Assembly: GCA_963853835.1 (NCBI GenBank)
Contig: OY970829.1
Location: 77,498,901-77,562,900 of the forward strand
Source of the DNA: Calendula officinalis
Taxonomy: Eukaryota; Streptophyta; Magnoliopsida; Asterales; Asteraceae
DNA length: 64,000 bases
Direction of reading: 5' to 3'
The notes beneath the pieces were generated by a model, which was not told the origin of the DNA, searched no databases, and was given only the letters and a program-made list of their open reading frames with translations. A program made the translations under genes and the position numbers. Positions 39,000 to 50,372 of the stretch are shown here, piece by piece (position 1 is the first letter of the stretch; the number at the start of each line of letters is the position of its first letter).

Positions 39000-39709
39000 C
39001 ACCTTCTTATTAATCTCCCAAGGAATGACCCCAGCAAATCTTAAACCCAAGACCTTTTGAAGACAAACCCCCAAGATAACCCTTAGTGACCAATTGATCT
39101 ATATGTCTTTAAAGTTGCATACGAATTTTAGACTCTAAAAGCTTTCTTCCAATAGTTACGTAAATTCAGACTTTTTTTCTTTTGTTTCTTGTTTATTCAA
39201 ATTTGGTTGGCAATTTGGTATTTTACTCGTATCTTCATATTCCGATCCATCCAATCTTACGATCATGATCTTACAAAGACTTAAATAGTTAAATGACTCT
39301 AAATAGAAATTTGATTTAACAACTTATGCAAATAGGCGATATTGAGTTCCAAAATGGCATCATTAAACAACCAATTTTATAGATATTTGAAAGTAACTTG
39401 AAAATCTCATTAAAGTGTCATATTCTTTTTACATCTATCGAAAAACTAGCTAAAAATAGAAACATAACACCCGTAAAATAACGTTACATTTGAAATTTTG
39501 AATATCCAAAAAAAATGATCACAACATCACGTTTTTATTTCTCATTATAATCTCGTTAAGCTAAGCCAGCTATACAAATTTTCATGAATTCTTCCTTTTA
39601 AACCATGAATGAGAAACACCATATAATCGACAAAAACAATAACAGAAATTCTAACCGAGGAACCAATTTGGACGTATTAAAAGGTCAAGAAAAAGGTCAA
39701 CTCAGAGGT
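39000..39709. other. Gap, no gene seen
   Basis: AT-rich DNA and the 3' flank of the membrane-protein gene; nothing coding. Confidence 0.45.
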
Positions 39710-41524
39710 TCATTTGTATTTTGACTTTGTAAAAGTCCACTTGAAGCAAGAAACGATCTTTTTAACATCATCTCTTATAGAAAGGAAGGAGCAAAGGAGT
39801 GTAACCGACATTGTAGGATAATAGACAGAAACCGTCTTTTTTGAAAAATGGGTTTCTTTTGAAAGTCCCCAAATTAATAAAAGCATACCAAAAAGACCTA
39901 ACCGCCGTGATCTAAACAGACCGATTAATGCTCCTGTTACCGCTAAATAGCTTCCTGCTAGAACGTTAATTAACATAAATTAACACATTACATAAGTTAA
40001 ATATACGTATTATTTTATTAAAGATTTTTATGGTTTTTTCTAGAGAAAAATAACCACCGAAAAACTACATTGCATGTGATTTTTATTATTGGAGTGTTTA
40101 GGATTGCGATTTGGAGCAGATTATCTGCTTATTGCATATTGAAAACGCAATAATCTAAAATGGAGTGTTTGGCACAAGTCTGAAAATTAACCATTTGCGT
40201 TTTTTGGGCATCCAATATTTGGTAAAGCGGTTGAGGAGATGTTTATTTTATTTTACAAACTGATTATTTACATTTTACATATTAACTATAAAAAAAAATC
40301 AGGTATGTCATACACTAAAAAAACTGATTACTCCTATTTCAAACAGTGTAATCAAATCCAAACACTATTTTTCATAATAACATTTAGTACCACTAATTAT
40401 CCATATTTAAAATGCATAATATATTTCAATAAACAATCACAAATACCTTTAAATATTGAAGAAAAAGAAAACTTTGGTGCCTCAAATGGAAACTTTTGAA
40501 AAGTGCGGTACTTTTTTAGCAATTTGCCATATATTTCTTTTATTTTAACAAAAACAGAAAATTTAGGACGATTCACTAGCTTTTTATTCAATTACCAACT
40601 AATTTGTGTTCATAACTTCATATTATCGACATAATTACCTCGAGATGTTGGAGATCAGTTATTAGAGGAATTCGTCTGAGATTTTTTAACTTGTATTCGT
40701 CTAATGCGTTTTTGTATTTAGGAATCGGTTTGTTGTTAAAAACTGCTTTTGCAATTGCACCAGGGTACAAAAGACCTTTAACTACCCCTGCAGGAATTAC
40801 TTCACTTGCAATCAATTGTGAAGATGTTAGTTCCATTGGTGTCATACATGTTCCTATTCTACATGGAAATCTGCATAAATAACAATATAATCAATAATTA
40901 TAATCATAGTTGATTTACAATATTAAGCAACATGAGGCACTAATTTGCAGAAAGCTTAAAAATTAATAAAAAATATGAAAAATGATCAAATCAAGTTGAA
41001 TTCACTGTGGCCTGCATTCGCTGTTATTATTATTTTTGAGCAAAAGTTCATTTTAAATAGAAATCAGTAAATTAGTAAAAGTTGAAACGGATAATTTCAT
41101 ACTACTATGTAAATTAGTAATGTAACGATTTCAATTGCTCTGTAAATAGGAATCGTGATCGTTTTTCTCTTCTCGTATTGCGATTGAATCACTTAATTGT
41201 GGAAATGAAGAAAACAAAACCTAATTCCAGATAAACTGTAATTGAAGAAATTAACAACAGGCAGCTATATGATTATTAAAATTACATAAGCTTCGATTAT
41301 CTAAGCACGATAACTAAATTATAATTAGGTCAAATTCAAACTCTGAATAACGATTTCGATAAACAAATTGTGAATGGAAACTGTCAACGCGTGAATTGAA
41401 GAATGCAATGTAGAATTAATAAATTATACCTGAAAAGTGGAATCTGAAAGAAGATGAAGAAGAAGAATATTCTAGAAGCAGTGAAAGAAATGATGGTTGC
41501 CCACTTCTTCACTTTTGCAGCCAT
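39710..41524 (-). CDS. Uncharacterised plant membrane protein
   Basis: Exon 1 (41430-41524) encodes MAAKVKKWATIISFTASRIF and a Phe-rich membrane segment. Exon 2 (40639-40870) joins in frame and encodes CRIGTCMTPMELTSSQLIAS and VVKGLLYPGAIAKAV, ending at ITDLQHLE. A third coding block (39710 to about 39970) encodes VLAGSYLAVTGALIGLFRS, LGLFGMLLLIWGLSKE and PTMSVTLLCSFLS, clearly further membrane segments of the same protein. Exon 2 ends in phase 0 at GAG|GTAATT. The natural continuation GTT CTA GCA GGA, however, is preceded by AAC rather than AG, and the nearby AGs (CTAG, GCAG) shift the frame to a quick stop. Either a splice site is unusual, a tiny exon was missed, or the gene is damaged. The family is conserved in plants, to my recollection; its function is unknown to me. 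Confidence 0.65.
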
Positions 41525-43058
41525 GGCGGATATCTTTTCGATAGTTTTCTTTTCTTTTTCTTTTTCACCGCTCTCTCTAAATTCACTTCTAGTAAAAAAA
41601 TAATGATTATAACATGATTGGAAAAGTATATAGATGATGATTAATAACAATGATTGAGATAATGATTAGTAACAATCTCTTTTTCTCTTCACTTTTACAG
41701 TTTACTACTAATAAAAATGATATTTTTTATTTTTTTTTTTCATTTTGTATAAAAAGTAATCAAATCTTAAAATATTCATAGAATAATAATAAAATACAAT
41801 TAACATAAAAATAACGTTACAAAAAACCACGTTCAGGATACATATTTTTTTAATAATTAAACAGGTTAACGGATCGATCCATTTAAATTATCATTGACTC
41901 AGACCTAACATGTTTAATAAATGGATCAGTTAAGTGGACCCAGAATTAAACCAAAACTTTTTTTATCTCAACTAAAATTTATTTATACTCGTGTCAATTT
42001 TATGTCTATTTAGAAATTGCAACCCTATCAAAAGATGTATAAATAGCTATGATTCTTATCGCAATATTCATTTTTAAGAAAAAAATACATTTTAAATTTT
42101 TATTAATTCACGTCAATTTATTATGTTTGAAGAAATATGCTTGAGAAAAATTAATGTGATAAAAGGGGTTGATAGCCTACACCATAATATAGGTAGCTGA
42201 CGGATAGCCTGCAACAAAAGCCTTCCAAATTCCAATAAAACCTCTTAAAATAAAAAATAAATTAATAAAAAAATAGTGTATTTAATAGGATCCTTACTTT
42301 TTCCTTTTTCATTTAAACTTTTGCTCTTTTCAACGTGGTCGGGCGATTGCTAACGCTTAGGGCCCACGACAAATATTAAAGGGTCCAACTGTCTTGGCCG
42401 ATAAGTTACTTCTTTTATTATAAAACCGTTTTGTTATAAAACTATCTTGTAAGCCAAAACTAGTTTTATTACCTATATCGGTATATATCTTTCTAAAATT
42501 TCCAAAAAATACATCTCAAATTAAGATGTATTCGTATACTTCCTCCGTTTCAAAATAAGTGATATAAATAGAGTTATATATTTTTTTAGGCAAAAGATTA
42601 TAATAAATGTTAAATTGGATAGTTAACGAGTGATGAGTCTCACATATTATGATTAAAGTAAGTTTATTATGTTTAAAAGTAAAAATAAGAGTAAATAAGT
42701 CATTTTATATTATTAAAGAAGATAATTAGTGGGTATAATCCCATTAACTTTTACCAAATAAGAAATTTTTCAAAGTGTATCACTTATTTTGAAACACTCA
42801 AAAAATAAAAAGTGTATCACTTATTTTAAAACAGAGGAAGTATATGATTTAAAAAATTGTTATTGGTGAAGTTTCAAAAGTTGACAACTCTTCAAAAATA
42901 TTCTGTACTTTTCTAGTGATGTTTTTTTATTCCATTAAAGTACGCACACTTTCTAAACAAAAGTCACAAACACAAAGCATGTATACAAGCACAAACCCTG
43001 TACATATATGTATGTGTGTATCATGAAACTAGCATGCTAGTTTTCTCAAAGAGCAAAA
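41525..43058. other. Intergenic gap with a Stowaway-like MITE
   Basis: AT-rich DNA between divergent genes, with the MITE at 42539-42840. No exon is seen. Confidence 0.45.
42539..42840. mobile_element. Stowaway-like MITE
   Basis: The inverted ends CTTCCTCCGTTTCAAAATAA and, complemented, CTTCCTCTGTTTTAAAATAA are flanked by TA (42537-42538, 42841-42842). It shares internal blocks with the element at 19968-20285. Confidence 0.85.
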
Positions 43059-43541
43059 ATGGAGCCAATGTTAGAAGTGATGGGAAAAAGCTTCGATCTA
43101 TGGAATTCAATAGTTCTAAAATTGAAAGAAGAACAAGAGATCACCAACAACTATTTAGCAACTACCATAAATAACCTCATAATTACCGACGAAACCTTCA
43201 AAAAATAGAGATTCATATCAAACGTGCATGTGAATCCCGATTTCATAAACCAAGTTATGGGTCAACTTGATAAGGAACACGAAGTATCATCTTTGACTTT
43301 TATGTTACCAAGTTTGAAGTAATTGTCAAGAAACCCTAATATTTCCTTTGTTTACAAGCTTTTTGACATGGTGAACGACCCAAAAACAAATGACATTATG
43401 TTATGGAGTAAATCAGGACTAGCTTCTTTATTAAATATGATACACGATGACAGGTTGCATAATCATGTTCGAGAAAGATTCAACCGCCATATAAAAACAT
43501 CATATAATGCACTTAGGTGCTCTTTGATAGGAACAAAATGA
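43059..43541 (+). pseudogene. Heat-shock-factor-like pseudogene
   Basis: A single reading frame begins MEPMLEVMGKSFDLWNSIVL. It is broken by in-frame stops at 43206-43208 (TAG) and 43320-43322 (TAA), and ends where a Tourist-like MITE was inserted. After the second stop, FVYKLFDMVNDPKTNDIMLW with SKSG resembles the start of an HSF DNA-binding domain (pattern F..KLY.MVDDP.TDDIVSWS.SG). The recognition-helix part that follows is unrecognisable. Two stops and truncation mean no functional factor. The HSF link rests on this one stretch and is moderate. Confidence 0.55.
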
Positions 43542-43798
43542 TTAAGTGCTGAATGATTCAACAGTCTGAATGATTAAGAGGTTTTGTATAAAACTTGTTT
43601 TGAATGTGAGAAAATTTTTTATAAGAATTCTGACTGCTTAATGATTCAGCATATGTTCTAAGGAAGAATGATTCAGCAGTTTTTTGTTGTCCCATTCAGC
43701 ATATACTTCATTCAGAGGCGCTAAACAAACGCACTGAATGCTGAATGATTAAGCATTCAGCGCTGAATGATTCCATTAAGCTGCAAACAAACACAACC
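43516..43798. mobile_element. Tourist-like MITE
   Basis: Ends GGTGCTCTTTGATAG and, complemented, GGTTGTGTTTGTTTGCAGC, flanked by TTA (43513-43515 and 43799-43801). The interior repeats 'gctgaatgatt' and 'attcagc' in both orientations. It truncates the HSF-like pseudogene. Confidence 0.7.
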
Positions 43799-45001
43799 TT
43801 AGTAACTTTGTAAGTATCCTAATTAGTGATTAAGCAATTTCCCCTTTTTATTTTTTATAAGTTGCAACAAATATTTAATGTTTCTAACTCTTATTTCAAC
43901 GTTTATGCATGATTTTAGTAAGTAAAGCAAGTAATGTATTAGAAAAAAGAACATTAGTTAATGAAGTAATAATAATTAAATGTTTTTTTTCCAATAAGTA
44001 ATAAATAATACATGACACTTACATTAGATGCATATATTTCATGAGTCAAATTTTGGGTTGACCAAAGATAAAAGTCAACTTGTGAGCTCTTCCATTTTAC
44101 CCTGTTGATTAGACTATTAAGACAGTAAAAAGTAAAACCAAACAACAAAATGGAAGCATGTACAGATTGGAATAGTTAGGGGGTGTTTGGATTTGTGTTT
44201 TGGAATTGTTATCTAATTTTCAGTTGCTATAATCCCCTTTTAGTGTTTGGTAAAATGGATTATGCATTGGTTGAATAATCAGTTTCATACAAGTTGTAGT
44301 AACACTACCTGTTTATCCCTTCTTTTAACCAAATGTTAATGATTTTTATTTGTTAATTATTTTAAGAGTAAATTACAAAAATTGTCTGTGTGGTATTTCA
44401 GATTCTCCACTTATTGCCCTAAGACCTTTTTTCTAAAAAAAATTGTCCTTGTAGTTTTCATTTCCATTTATTTCATCCTTTTTTTCGTCTAAAATGACCA
44501 AAATACCCTCATTTTTTATTTATTTCCTTTTTACCTAAAATAATAATTATTATTATTATAATTCGTCAAACACTTAAAACGTTTATTTATTACAACTTCA
44601 AGCAGCAAAAACATGTCCAAACCTTGTTTATACAATCCGTTTTATTAGAGTTAATTACTTAATTATCTAATTAAGTAATTATGATTATTCAGTATCATAT
44701 ACGGAGTAATAATTTTTCAAAAAAAAAAATTACCTCAGAAATGTATTGTTCTGCATCAGTTCGTTTAAGAAAAAGAATAGCATGTTTTGCAAGGTTAGCT
44801 ACATGATCAGTAAGAACAACATCACCAATTTCTTCAAGAACCCTAACTTTGATGTATGGATCTTTTGGTGGGACCGTATCCTAAATAACAAAAAAAAAAA
44901 AAAAAATCATATTATTTAAATGTCAAATAATATTATTATATTTAGAGCCCATAAGAGTTGGCATATTAGTACAAATTTAAGGGGTTGTTAAAGTTGTAGA
45001 A

Positions 45002-45531
45002 TGATGAGGTTAGTAGGGATTACCCTATGTATAGCCCACGTCACAATTTGATCCGTCAATATTCGAGCCCATGCTTTTGTCACGAGCCAAGCCGTCCGCC
45101 CGTCAAGTTATGACCGCCTGTCAAGTTATGACCGCCTGTCAAGTTATGACCGCCCGTCAAGTCGCCTGTCATGATGGTTAGTGCGTGACGCGTCATAATG
45201 GCGCTTCATGAAGCAGTCATAACAGTAAGGCGTTACACGATCATTGACGTTGTCATAATGGCGCTTCATGACTGCTTTATTGCAGTCATAATGGGCCAAC
45301 GTTCCATATACCTGGTCATATAAATACCGGCCTAAACTCATTGTCGAAGATACACTGGGAGAGATTAAAAAGAGAATAACAACACAGAGTTCACACACTC
45401 TTACTTTCACCTTCGCACTCAACCTCGATCACCCTAGGTTCGCTAAGAGCTTGTTGGGTTTGCACTGTTATCACAGGAGATCCAAGGTTGACGTCGCCTA
45501 ATCTTCACGTTTGACAATCGTTGCTCGAACA
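45002..45531 (+). repeat. 5' LTR of the gag-only element
   Basis: 530 bp. It contains three tandem 18-bp units of the form accgcctgtcaagttatg and a 'ggtcatataaataccgg' TATA-like box near 45314. Apart from one missing 18-bp unit I see only two base differences from the 3' LTR. Confidence 0.93.
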
Positions 45532-45610
45532 TTGGCGCCATCCGTGGGACACGTTTTTAAACGGCGTTTCACTTTTCCAAACTTTTTTCCTCAATAATCA
45601 AACCGTTCCT

Positions 45611-47302
45611 ATGGCGGATACACAGCCATCGTTGGTCACTTCTTCATCGCCATTAATAACCACTACCGTGATTACCACTATACCCGAGGCGGTGATAACC
45701 TCGCCTAGTCGTATCATGGAGCCATACGTCGATTCTGAGTGGACAGTGTCGGATGTCAGGACGACACGAGGGTATCCCTCTTTAACAAGTCCACTTTTCT
45801 CCACAAGGCTGGTTGGATCAAGTTCGTTTACCTCACCACAGCCAGTGGCGCCCATCCCTTCATGTCAGCCTCTTTTGTCCCACGGGACAAGCTCTCAGGA
45901 GGATGGCACGGATCCGGTCAGGCAACCTGTTTCCAACTTCCCACAGGCCGCTATGCCGGGGGTTCGGGAGGATCCAATTGCGGAGTTACTCCGAAGGTTG
46001 GCTCAGAGTACTCAGCCACCACCACCTCCTCCACCACCTACTTCATCGGACCTGTTGTCTCAATTGGTGGCGGCGTTACGCCCAGCACCGCAGCCAACGG
46101 TCGTGCAACCAGTAGGTCCGTTGTCACAATTATTGGAGCAGTTAAGACAACCACCCATTCACACCCCACCACCACCTCCACCACATGATACATCTAATGA
46201 TATGTTGCGCGTGTTGCAAGCACTCGTGGCAGCAGCCGCACCACCCCGAGCGGCCACTATGCCTTTGTCGGTGGTTAGTTCGAAGTTTTGTGACTGGGTG
46301 GCCAGATTCCCTCTCCCAGATAAACAAAAAGTTCCGTCCATAGTTGGTACTTACGACGGTACACGGGATCCCGATGACCACCTTGCTCTTTTTGAACAGG
46401 CCATTATGACAGAGAAATGGCTAGACCCGGTCGCTTGTCACATGTTCCCTGGCACGTTGCAGGGTTTCGCTCGTGATTGGTTTGCTGACTTACCGGAGAG
46501 GAGTATTCAAGACTTTGCAGATCTAAAGGCTAAATTTGTGACTCACTTTATCCAGCAAAAGAAGCAGCAGAGAACTCATATAGAAGCACATTTGCTGAGA
46601 CAAAGGGAAGGCGAGGGGTTACGCGACTTCATTCAGCGTTACGCGCAGGAGTGTCAGAAAATTGTCGCCTTACCCGAAAGCCAACAAATTTCGGGTTTTA
46701 CCATCTCCTTGCTTCCAGGACAACTGCAAGAAAAGTTAATCAAGAGAACTCCAATTACTTTCAAAGAAGCCACGGACAGGGCATATGACTATCTAAGGTC
46801 AAAAGAAACGGTCTCCCTGACAAGAGAGGTAGGCGGCAAGTCATGGACCGACACGTCAGATCGCAGGCATGATGCTCTAACGGGTGATCATCAACGAGAT
46901 GAAAGGAGCAACCGGAGGTTCGGCCCATACGATAAACATCCGTCTGAGCGTGCTCTTAGCAAAACACCAAAAGAAATCTTGATAACAGAGCAGGTGTGCG
47001 CTACCTTCACACCTCCACCCCAGATGGAGCATCGGTCGGGTACGAAAAACATGAATAAATACTGTGATTTCCATGAAGATCATGGACACGACACGAATGT
47101 CTGTAGAGAGCTAAAAAGGGAAATCAGGCGGGCTTTGGAAGAAGGCAAACTAGAACACCTTGTCCCTGGCGCTAAGCAGCAAGCAAATAAACCTCCACTT
47201 AAGAAGAGTTATGCCTGGCAAAAGAAGGGGGAAGACACAGAACATCCCGGACCACCTGATGGTCATGTCCTCATGATACATGCGGGAGCCAATATTAACT
47301 GA
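45611..47302 (+). CDS. Retrotransposon Gag polyprotein
   Basis: 563 residues from MADTQPSLVTSSSPLITTTV, the first ATG after the primer-binding site. The N-terminal 200 residues are Pro/Ser/Thr-rich with polyproline runs (PPPPPPPTSSDLL). The retrotransposon gag (capsid) domain follows: FPLPDKQKVPSIVGTYDGTR, DPDDHLALFEQAIM, MFPGTLQGFARDWFADLPER and EGEGLRDFIQRYAQECQKIV. Near the C-terminus, KYCDFHEDHGHDTNVCRELK is a zinc-knuckle-like motif (C-x2-H-x4-H-x4-C type), not the classic CCHC. The frame is open throughout. The stop is followed by noncoding DNA, not by a pol frame. Confidence 0.93.
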   Translation: MADTQPSLVTSSSPLITTTVITTIPEAVITSPSRIMEPYVDSEWTVSDVRTTRGYPSLTSPLFSTRLVGSSSFTSPQPVAPIPSCQPLLSHGTSSQEDGTDPVRQPVSNFPQAAMPGVREDPIAELLRRLAQSTQPPPPPPPPTSSDLLSQLVAALRPAPQPTVVQPVGPLSQLLEQLRQPPIHTPPPPPPHDTSNDMLRVLQALVAAAAPPRAATMPLSVVSSKFCDWVARFPLPDKQKVPSIVGTYDGTRDPDDHLALFEQAIMTEKWLDPVACHMFPGTLQGFARDWFADLPERSIQDFADLKAKFVTHFIQQKKQQRTHIEAHLLRQREGEGLRDFIQRYAQECQKIVALPESQQISGFTISLLPGQLQEKLIKRTPITFKEATDRAYDYLRSKETVSLTREVGGKSWTDTSDRRHDALTGDHQRDERSNRRFGPYDKHPSERALSKTPKEILITEQVCATFTPPPQMEHRSGTKNMNKYCDFHEDHGHDTNVCRELKREIRRALEEGKLEHLVPGAKQQANKPPLKKSYAWQKKGEDTEHPGPPDGHVLMIHAGANIN

Positions 47303-49172
47303 CCTATCAAGGTGCGATAGTCTTTACTGTCATTTTTTCCTTTATGTTTTCAATACATGTTTCCAAGCACATGGCATGTCATGGTCATGCATGAAACTGG
47401 CGATAATATCATTTGGTCTGATCTTGTATCCCAATATTATCTCACAATATCATTTTTCTATGGTTTTTGCATAAACAAATAAATATTGAAGTAAGGATTC
47501 AATACAAAAAGCATAAGGCCACAATAGACACCTCAGTCTAAAGCCAAACATGCACTTTCATTACGTACAATGTTACAACTTGAACATGCATGTACATGTA
47601 CACAACTAAGAACATAGTTCAATACAACATGTATGAAGCCAAGAAAGACAACCTTGTCTGGCCAAATAACATACAATCATACTCGTCTTTTAATCTACTT
47701 GATAAAAGATAAGCACTTCTCACTGGGAAGCGACAATCCTCGCGAGTAAACAAAGTAAAGGTTAACCAACAAAAGTGCCATTGGCACAGTGTCACAGGCA
47801 CAATATGAAGCATACATCAGAGATCTACCCAGGTCATTGACATACGAAGGCATCATGGGCTTTCAAGAAAGTGTCATACGAACAACCAAATATACACACT
47901 GTCATGCACGCCCAAGACGGTGTCATGGACACAACATCCATAATAAAAAGATAAGAACAAAAATGTGTTATTGGCTTGATCATCCAATAAAACATTATTT
48001 TTCAAAGCAAAGCAATGGACAAGCAAGTACGTACTTGTAAGGTAGCGAGCAACTCAGCTAAAACCTGCAGCAATCAACATACAATTACAGTTAGGAAGAC
48101 GTTAACGATTTAAAACGTAAAAACGTATAAGGGTCCAACTACACCGCCGGCTCACTTGGGCTTACGATTGTCGAAAAGTGTATAACGGTCCAAACCTACC
48201 CTAAGACCGCCGGTCAAGCGCTAAACCGCCGGTCGAATCCCTCTATCGCCGGTCTATACCGTCTAAAATTGACAACTGGTCTCGATCGCGACCTCGACTC
48301 AAGTCACCGGTCTAAAAATGGACAGCCGTTTAAAAACCCGATCCAAGGTTGCCCGCCGGTTCCCAAAGTAGGCTAAACCCTAAACAACCGGTCTAAACCA
48401 TAATCTACGAACATAAACGGGTTGCTAATCGACTCGGTCTCGGCTTGCTTTGTATCGCTGTTTCCTTTCGGACTTGTTAAGCGTTTAAAGCATGCAAAAA
48501 GAAACATGCAAAAAAGGTCGGACAGTCATGGCTCTAACAGCCGGTCAAGGATCCAATTCGATTTACGAGATATCTTCGGACAAACCCAAACGCCGGTCGA
48601 ACACGCCCAAACCGCCGGGCCATAATACGCTAAACCACTCGTCCACCCGCTAAACTCTAACCCTCGGCTATACCCTAAATCACCGATCTACACAAAGGTT
48701 CGACTGTCTCCATTTCGACCGCCGATCTCAGCCGAGGACAGCCGGTCTCGATGGCGACTCACCCTTTTCGACAGCCGGTCTCAGCCGAGGATAGCCGGTC
48801 CGTCTCAACCCTTTCGACCGCCGGTCTCAGTCGAGGACAGCCGGTCTCGATCGCCGGTGTGACACGAACGCGTCTGCTCCGCTACTTGAACCGCCGGTTC
48901 ACCTGCACCCCTAAACCCTAAAGCCACGGTCAAGGTGATAAACCGCCGATAAACGCGGTAAACCGCCGGTCTAAAATCTTACAGCCGGTCGACATTGAAG
49001 CGTATCGACGAACTACCGTGTCTAAAAATGACAGTCGGTTAAAATCGATCGGCTCTATGAAATTGCTTGGTGGCGATCGACAGCTAGCACCGCCGGTCTG
49101 CCTTGGGCAGCCGGTTAACTCGACGAAAAAAAAAAAAAAATAATAAAAATAAAAATAAATAAATAATAATAA

Positions 49173-49203
<31 letters not shown>

Positions 49204-49270
49204 AAAATTACGAAGTGATGATAGTTACGACTTGCAAACCGCTATTTTGGCAAATCCTAACTCGGGGGCA
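47303..49270 (+). other. Noncoding interior of the gag-only element
   Basis: No reading frame of note. From about 48140 to 49120 the sequence is dense in 'ccgccggtc' and 'agccggtctc' words, with tandem blocks such as gtctcagccgaggacagccg. An (AATA)n run follows at about 49140-49205, and a purine tract just before the 3' LTR. Confidence 0.85.
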
Positions 49271-49818
49271 TGATGAGGTTAGTAGGGATTACCCTATGTA
49301 TAGCCCACGTTACAATTTGATCCGTCAATATTCGAGCCCATGCTTTTGTCACGAGCCAAGCCGTCCGCCCGTCAAGTTATGACCGCCTGTCAAGTTATGA
49401 CCGCCTTTCAAGTTATGACCGCCTGTCAAGTTATGACCGCCCGTCAAGTCGCCTGTCATGATGGTTAGTGTGTGACGCGTCATAATGGCGCTTCATGAAG
49501 CAGTCATAACAGTAAGGCGTTACACGATCATTGACGTTGTCATAATGGCGCTTCATGACTGCTTTATTGCAGTCATAATGGGCCAACGTTCCATATACCT
49601 GGTCATATAAATACCGGCCTAAACTCATTGTCGAAGATACACTGGGAGAGATTAAAAAGAGAATAACAACACAGAGTTCACACACTCTTACTTTCACCTT
49701 CGCACTCAACCTCGATCACCCTAGGTTCGCTAAGAGCTTGTTGGGTTTGCACTGTTATCACAGGAGATCCAAGGTTGACGTCGCCTAATCTTCACGTTTG
49801 ACAATCGTTGCTCGAACA
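49271..49818 (+). repeat. 3' LTR of the gag-only element
   Basis: 548 bp, exactly 18 bp longer than the 5' LTR because it has four rather than three tandem 18-bp units. Otherwise nearly identical. Confidence 0.93.
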
Positions 49819-50372
49819 TAGAAAAATGTGGGACTTTTATTGAAAAGTTTTCAAGGAAATCAAGAAAAATATAAAACAGTGTTCAACTTGACTTTTGTAG
49901 CTTTCAACTATTTTCCTTTCCAGAGACAGAAAACAATGAAAACTCGTCTTATTTTCCCAAATGAAATATAAAAAACATTAGACATGTTTTCAAAATTTTC
50001 AATAGTTTTCCAGAGATAAAAATCACCTCCAATTCTTTAGAAAAATAAAATTTAAAATTGTTATATGGTTTTTATGATATTCTTTCTCTGAGCTACTAAG
50101 TTTCGCTTCAATTTCTTCAGGGAGTTTAATAGTCCATCCCAAATATTGAATAATCTCTGCTCGATTATACCTATTAGAAAAATTACATCTTAAATCATTG
50201 CCAATTTAGAAGAATTGACATGTTTCTGTTTTTTTTTTTTTTTTTTTTTTGCAAATTAGCTTGATTTATTATACTAGTGAAAGGGGAGAGGGTTTACATT
50301 AAAAGCTGAAAGCTGCCCAGGTTCACAACTCACGAATTCTTTTATCAATTGAGAAGCTTTTCGTCCATACAT

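Larger units (their letters stand above)
45002..49818 (+). mobile_element. Gag-only LTR retrotransposon (TR-GAG type), very young
   Basis: A complete element flanked by the 5-bp duplication TAGAA (44997-45001 and 49819-49823). The LTRs (45002-45531 and 49271-49818) begin TGATGAGG and end CGAACA. A primer-binding site, TGGCGCCATCCGTGGGAC, starts at about 45533. A purine tract (CTCGGGGGCA) precedes the 3' LTR. The only long gene is gag; no protease, reverse transcriptase, RNase H or integrase is found, and the 2 kb after gag is noncoding. It must therefore be mobilised by another element's enzymes. It sits inside PSF1. Confidence 0.94.
44075..50372 (-). pseudogene. PSF1: Broken GINS complex subunit PSF1, interrupted by an LTR element
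   Basis: PSF1 is part of the GINS complex in the CMG helicase for DNA replication. Here the first exon (50298-50372, MYGRKASQLIKEFVSCEPGQ) is followed by an exon piece ending at 50170 (YNRAEIIQYLGWTIKLPEEI). After the LTR element (45002-49818) come exons 44734-44880 (TVPPKDPYIKVRVLEEIG through FLKRTDAEQYISE) and 44075-44101 (GKMEELTS, stop). The family's conserved block between the first two pieces (about 60 residues, including the RNKRC region) has no room: only about 127 bp lie between them, dominated by a 24-base T run. The second piece also lacks a usable donor and runs into a stop. The remaining splice sites are intact, so decay is recent. PSF1 is essential, so another copy is expected elsewhere. 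Confidence 0.8.

Noticed and set aside
45598..46381. Several frames overlapping gag in other frames
   Set aside because: Shadows of the Gag reading frame; compositional by-products of its Pro-rich region.
47303..49270. Search for pol domains after gag
   Set aside because: No protease, RT, RNase H or integrase motif in any frame; the region is noncoding.
45144..49709. Identical 92-codon minus-strand frames starting MSAKVKVRVCELCVVILF in both LTRs
   Set aside because: They lie antisense in the LTRs and match only because the LTRs match; no sign of a gene.
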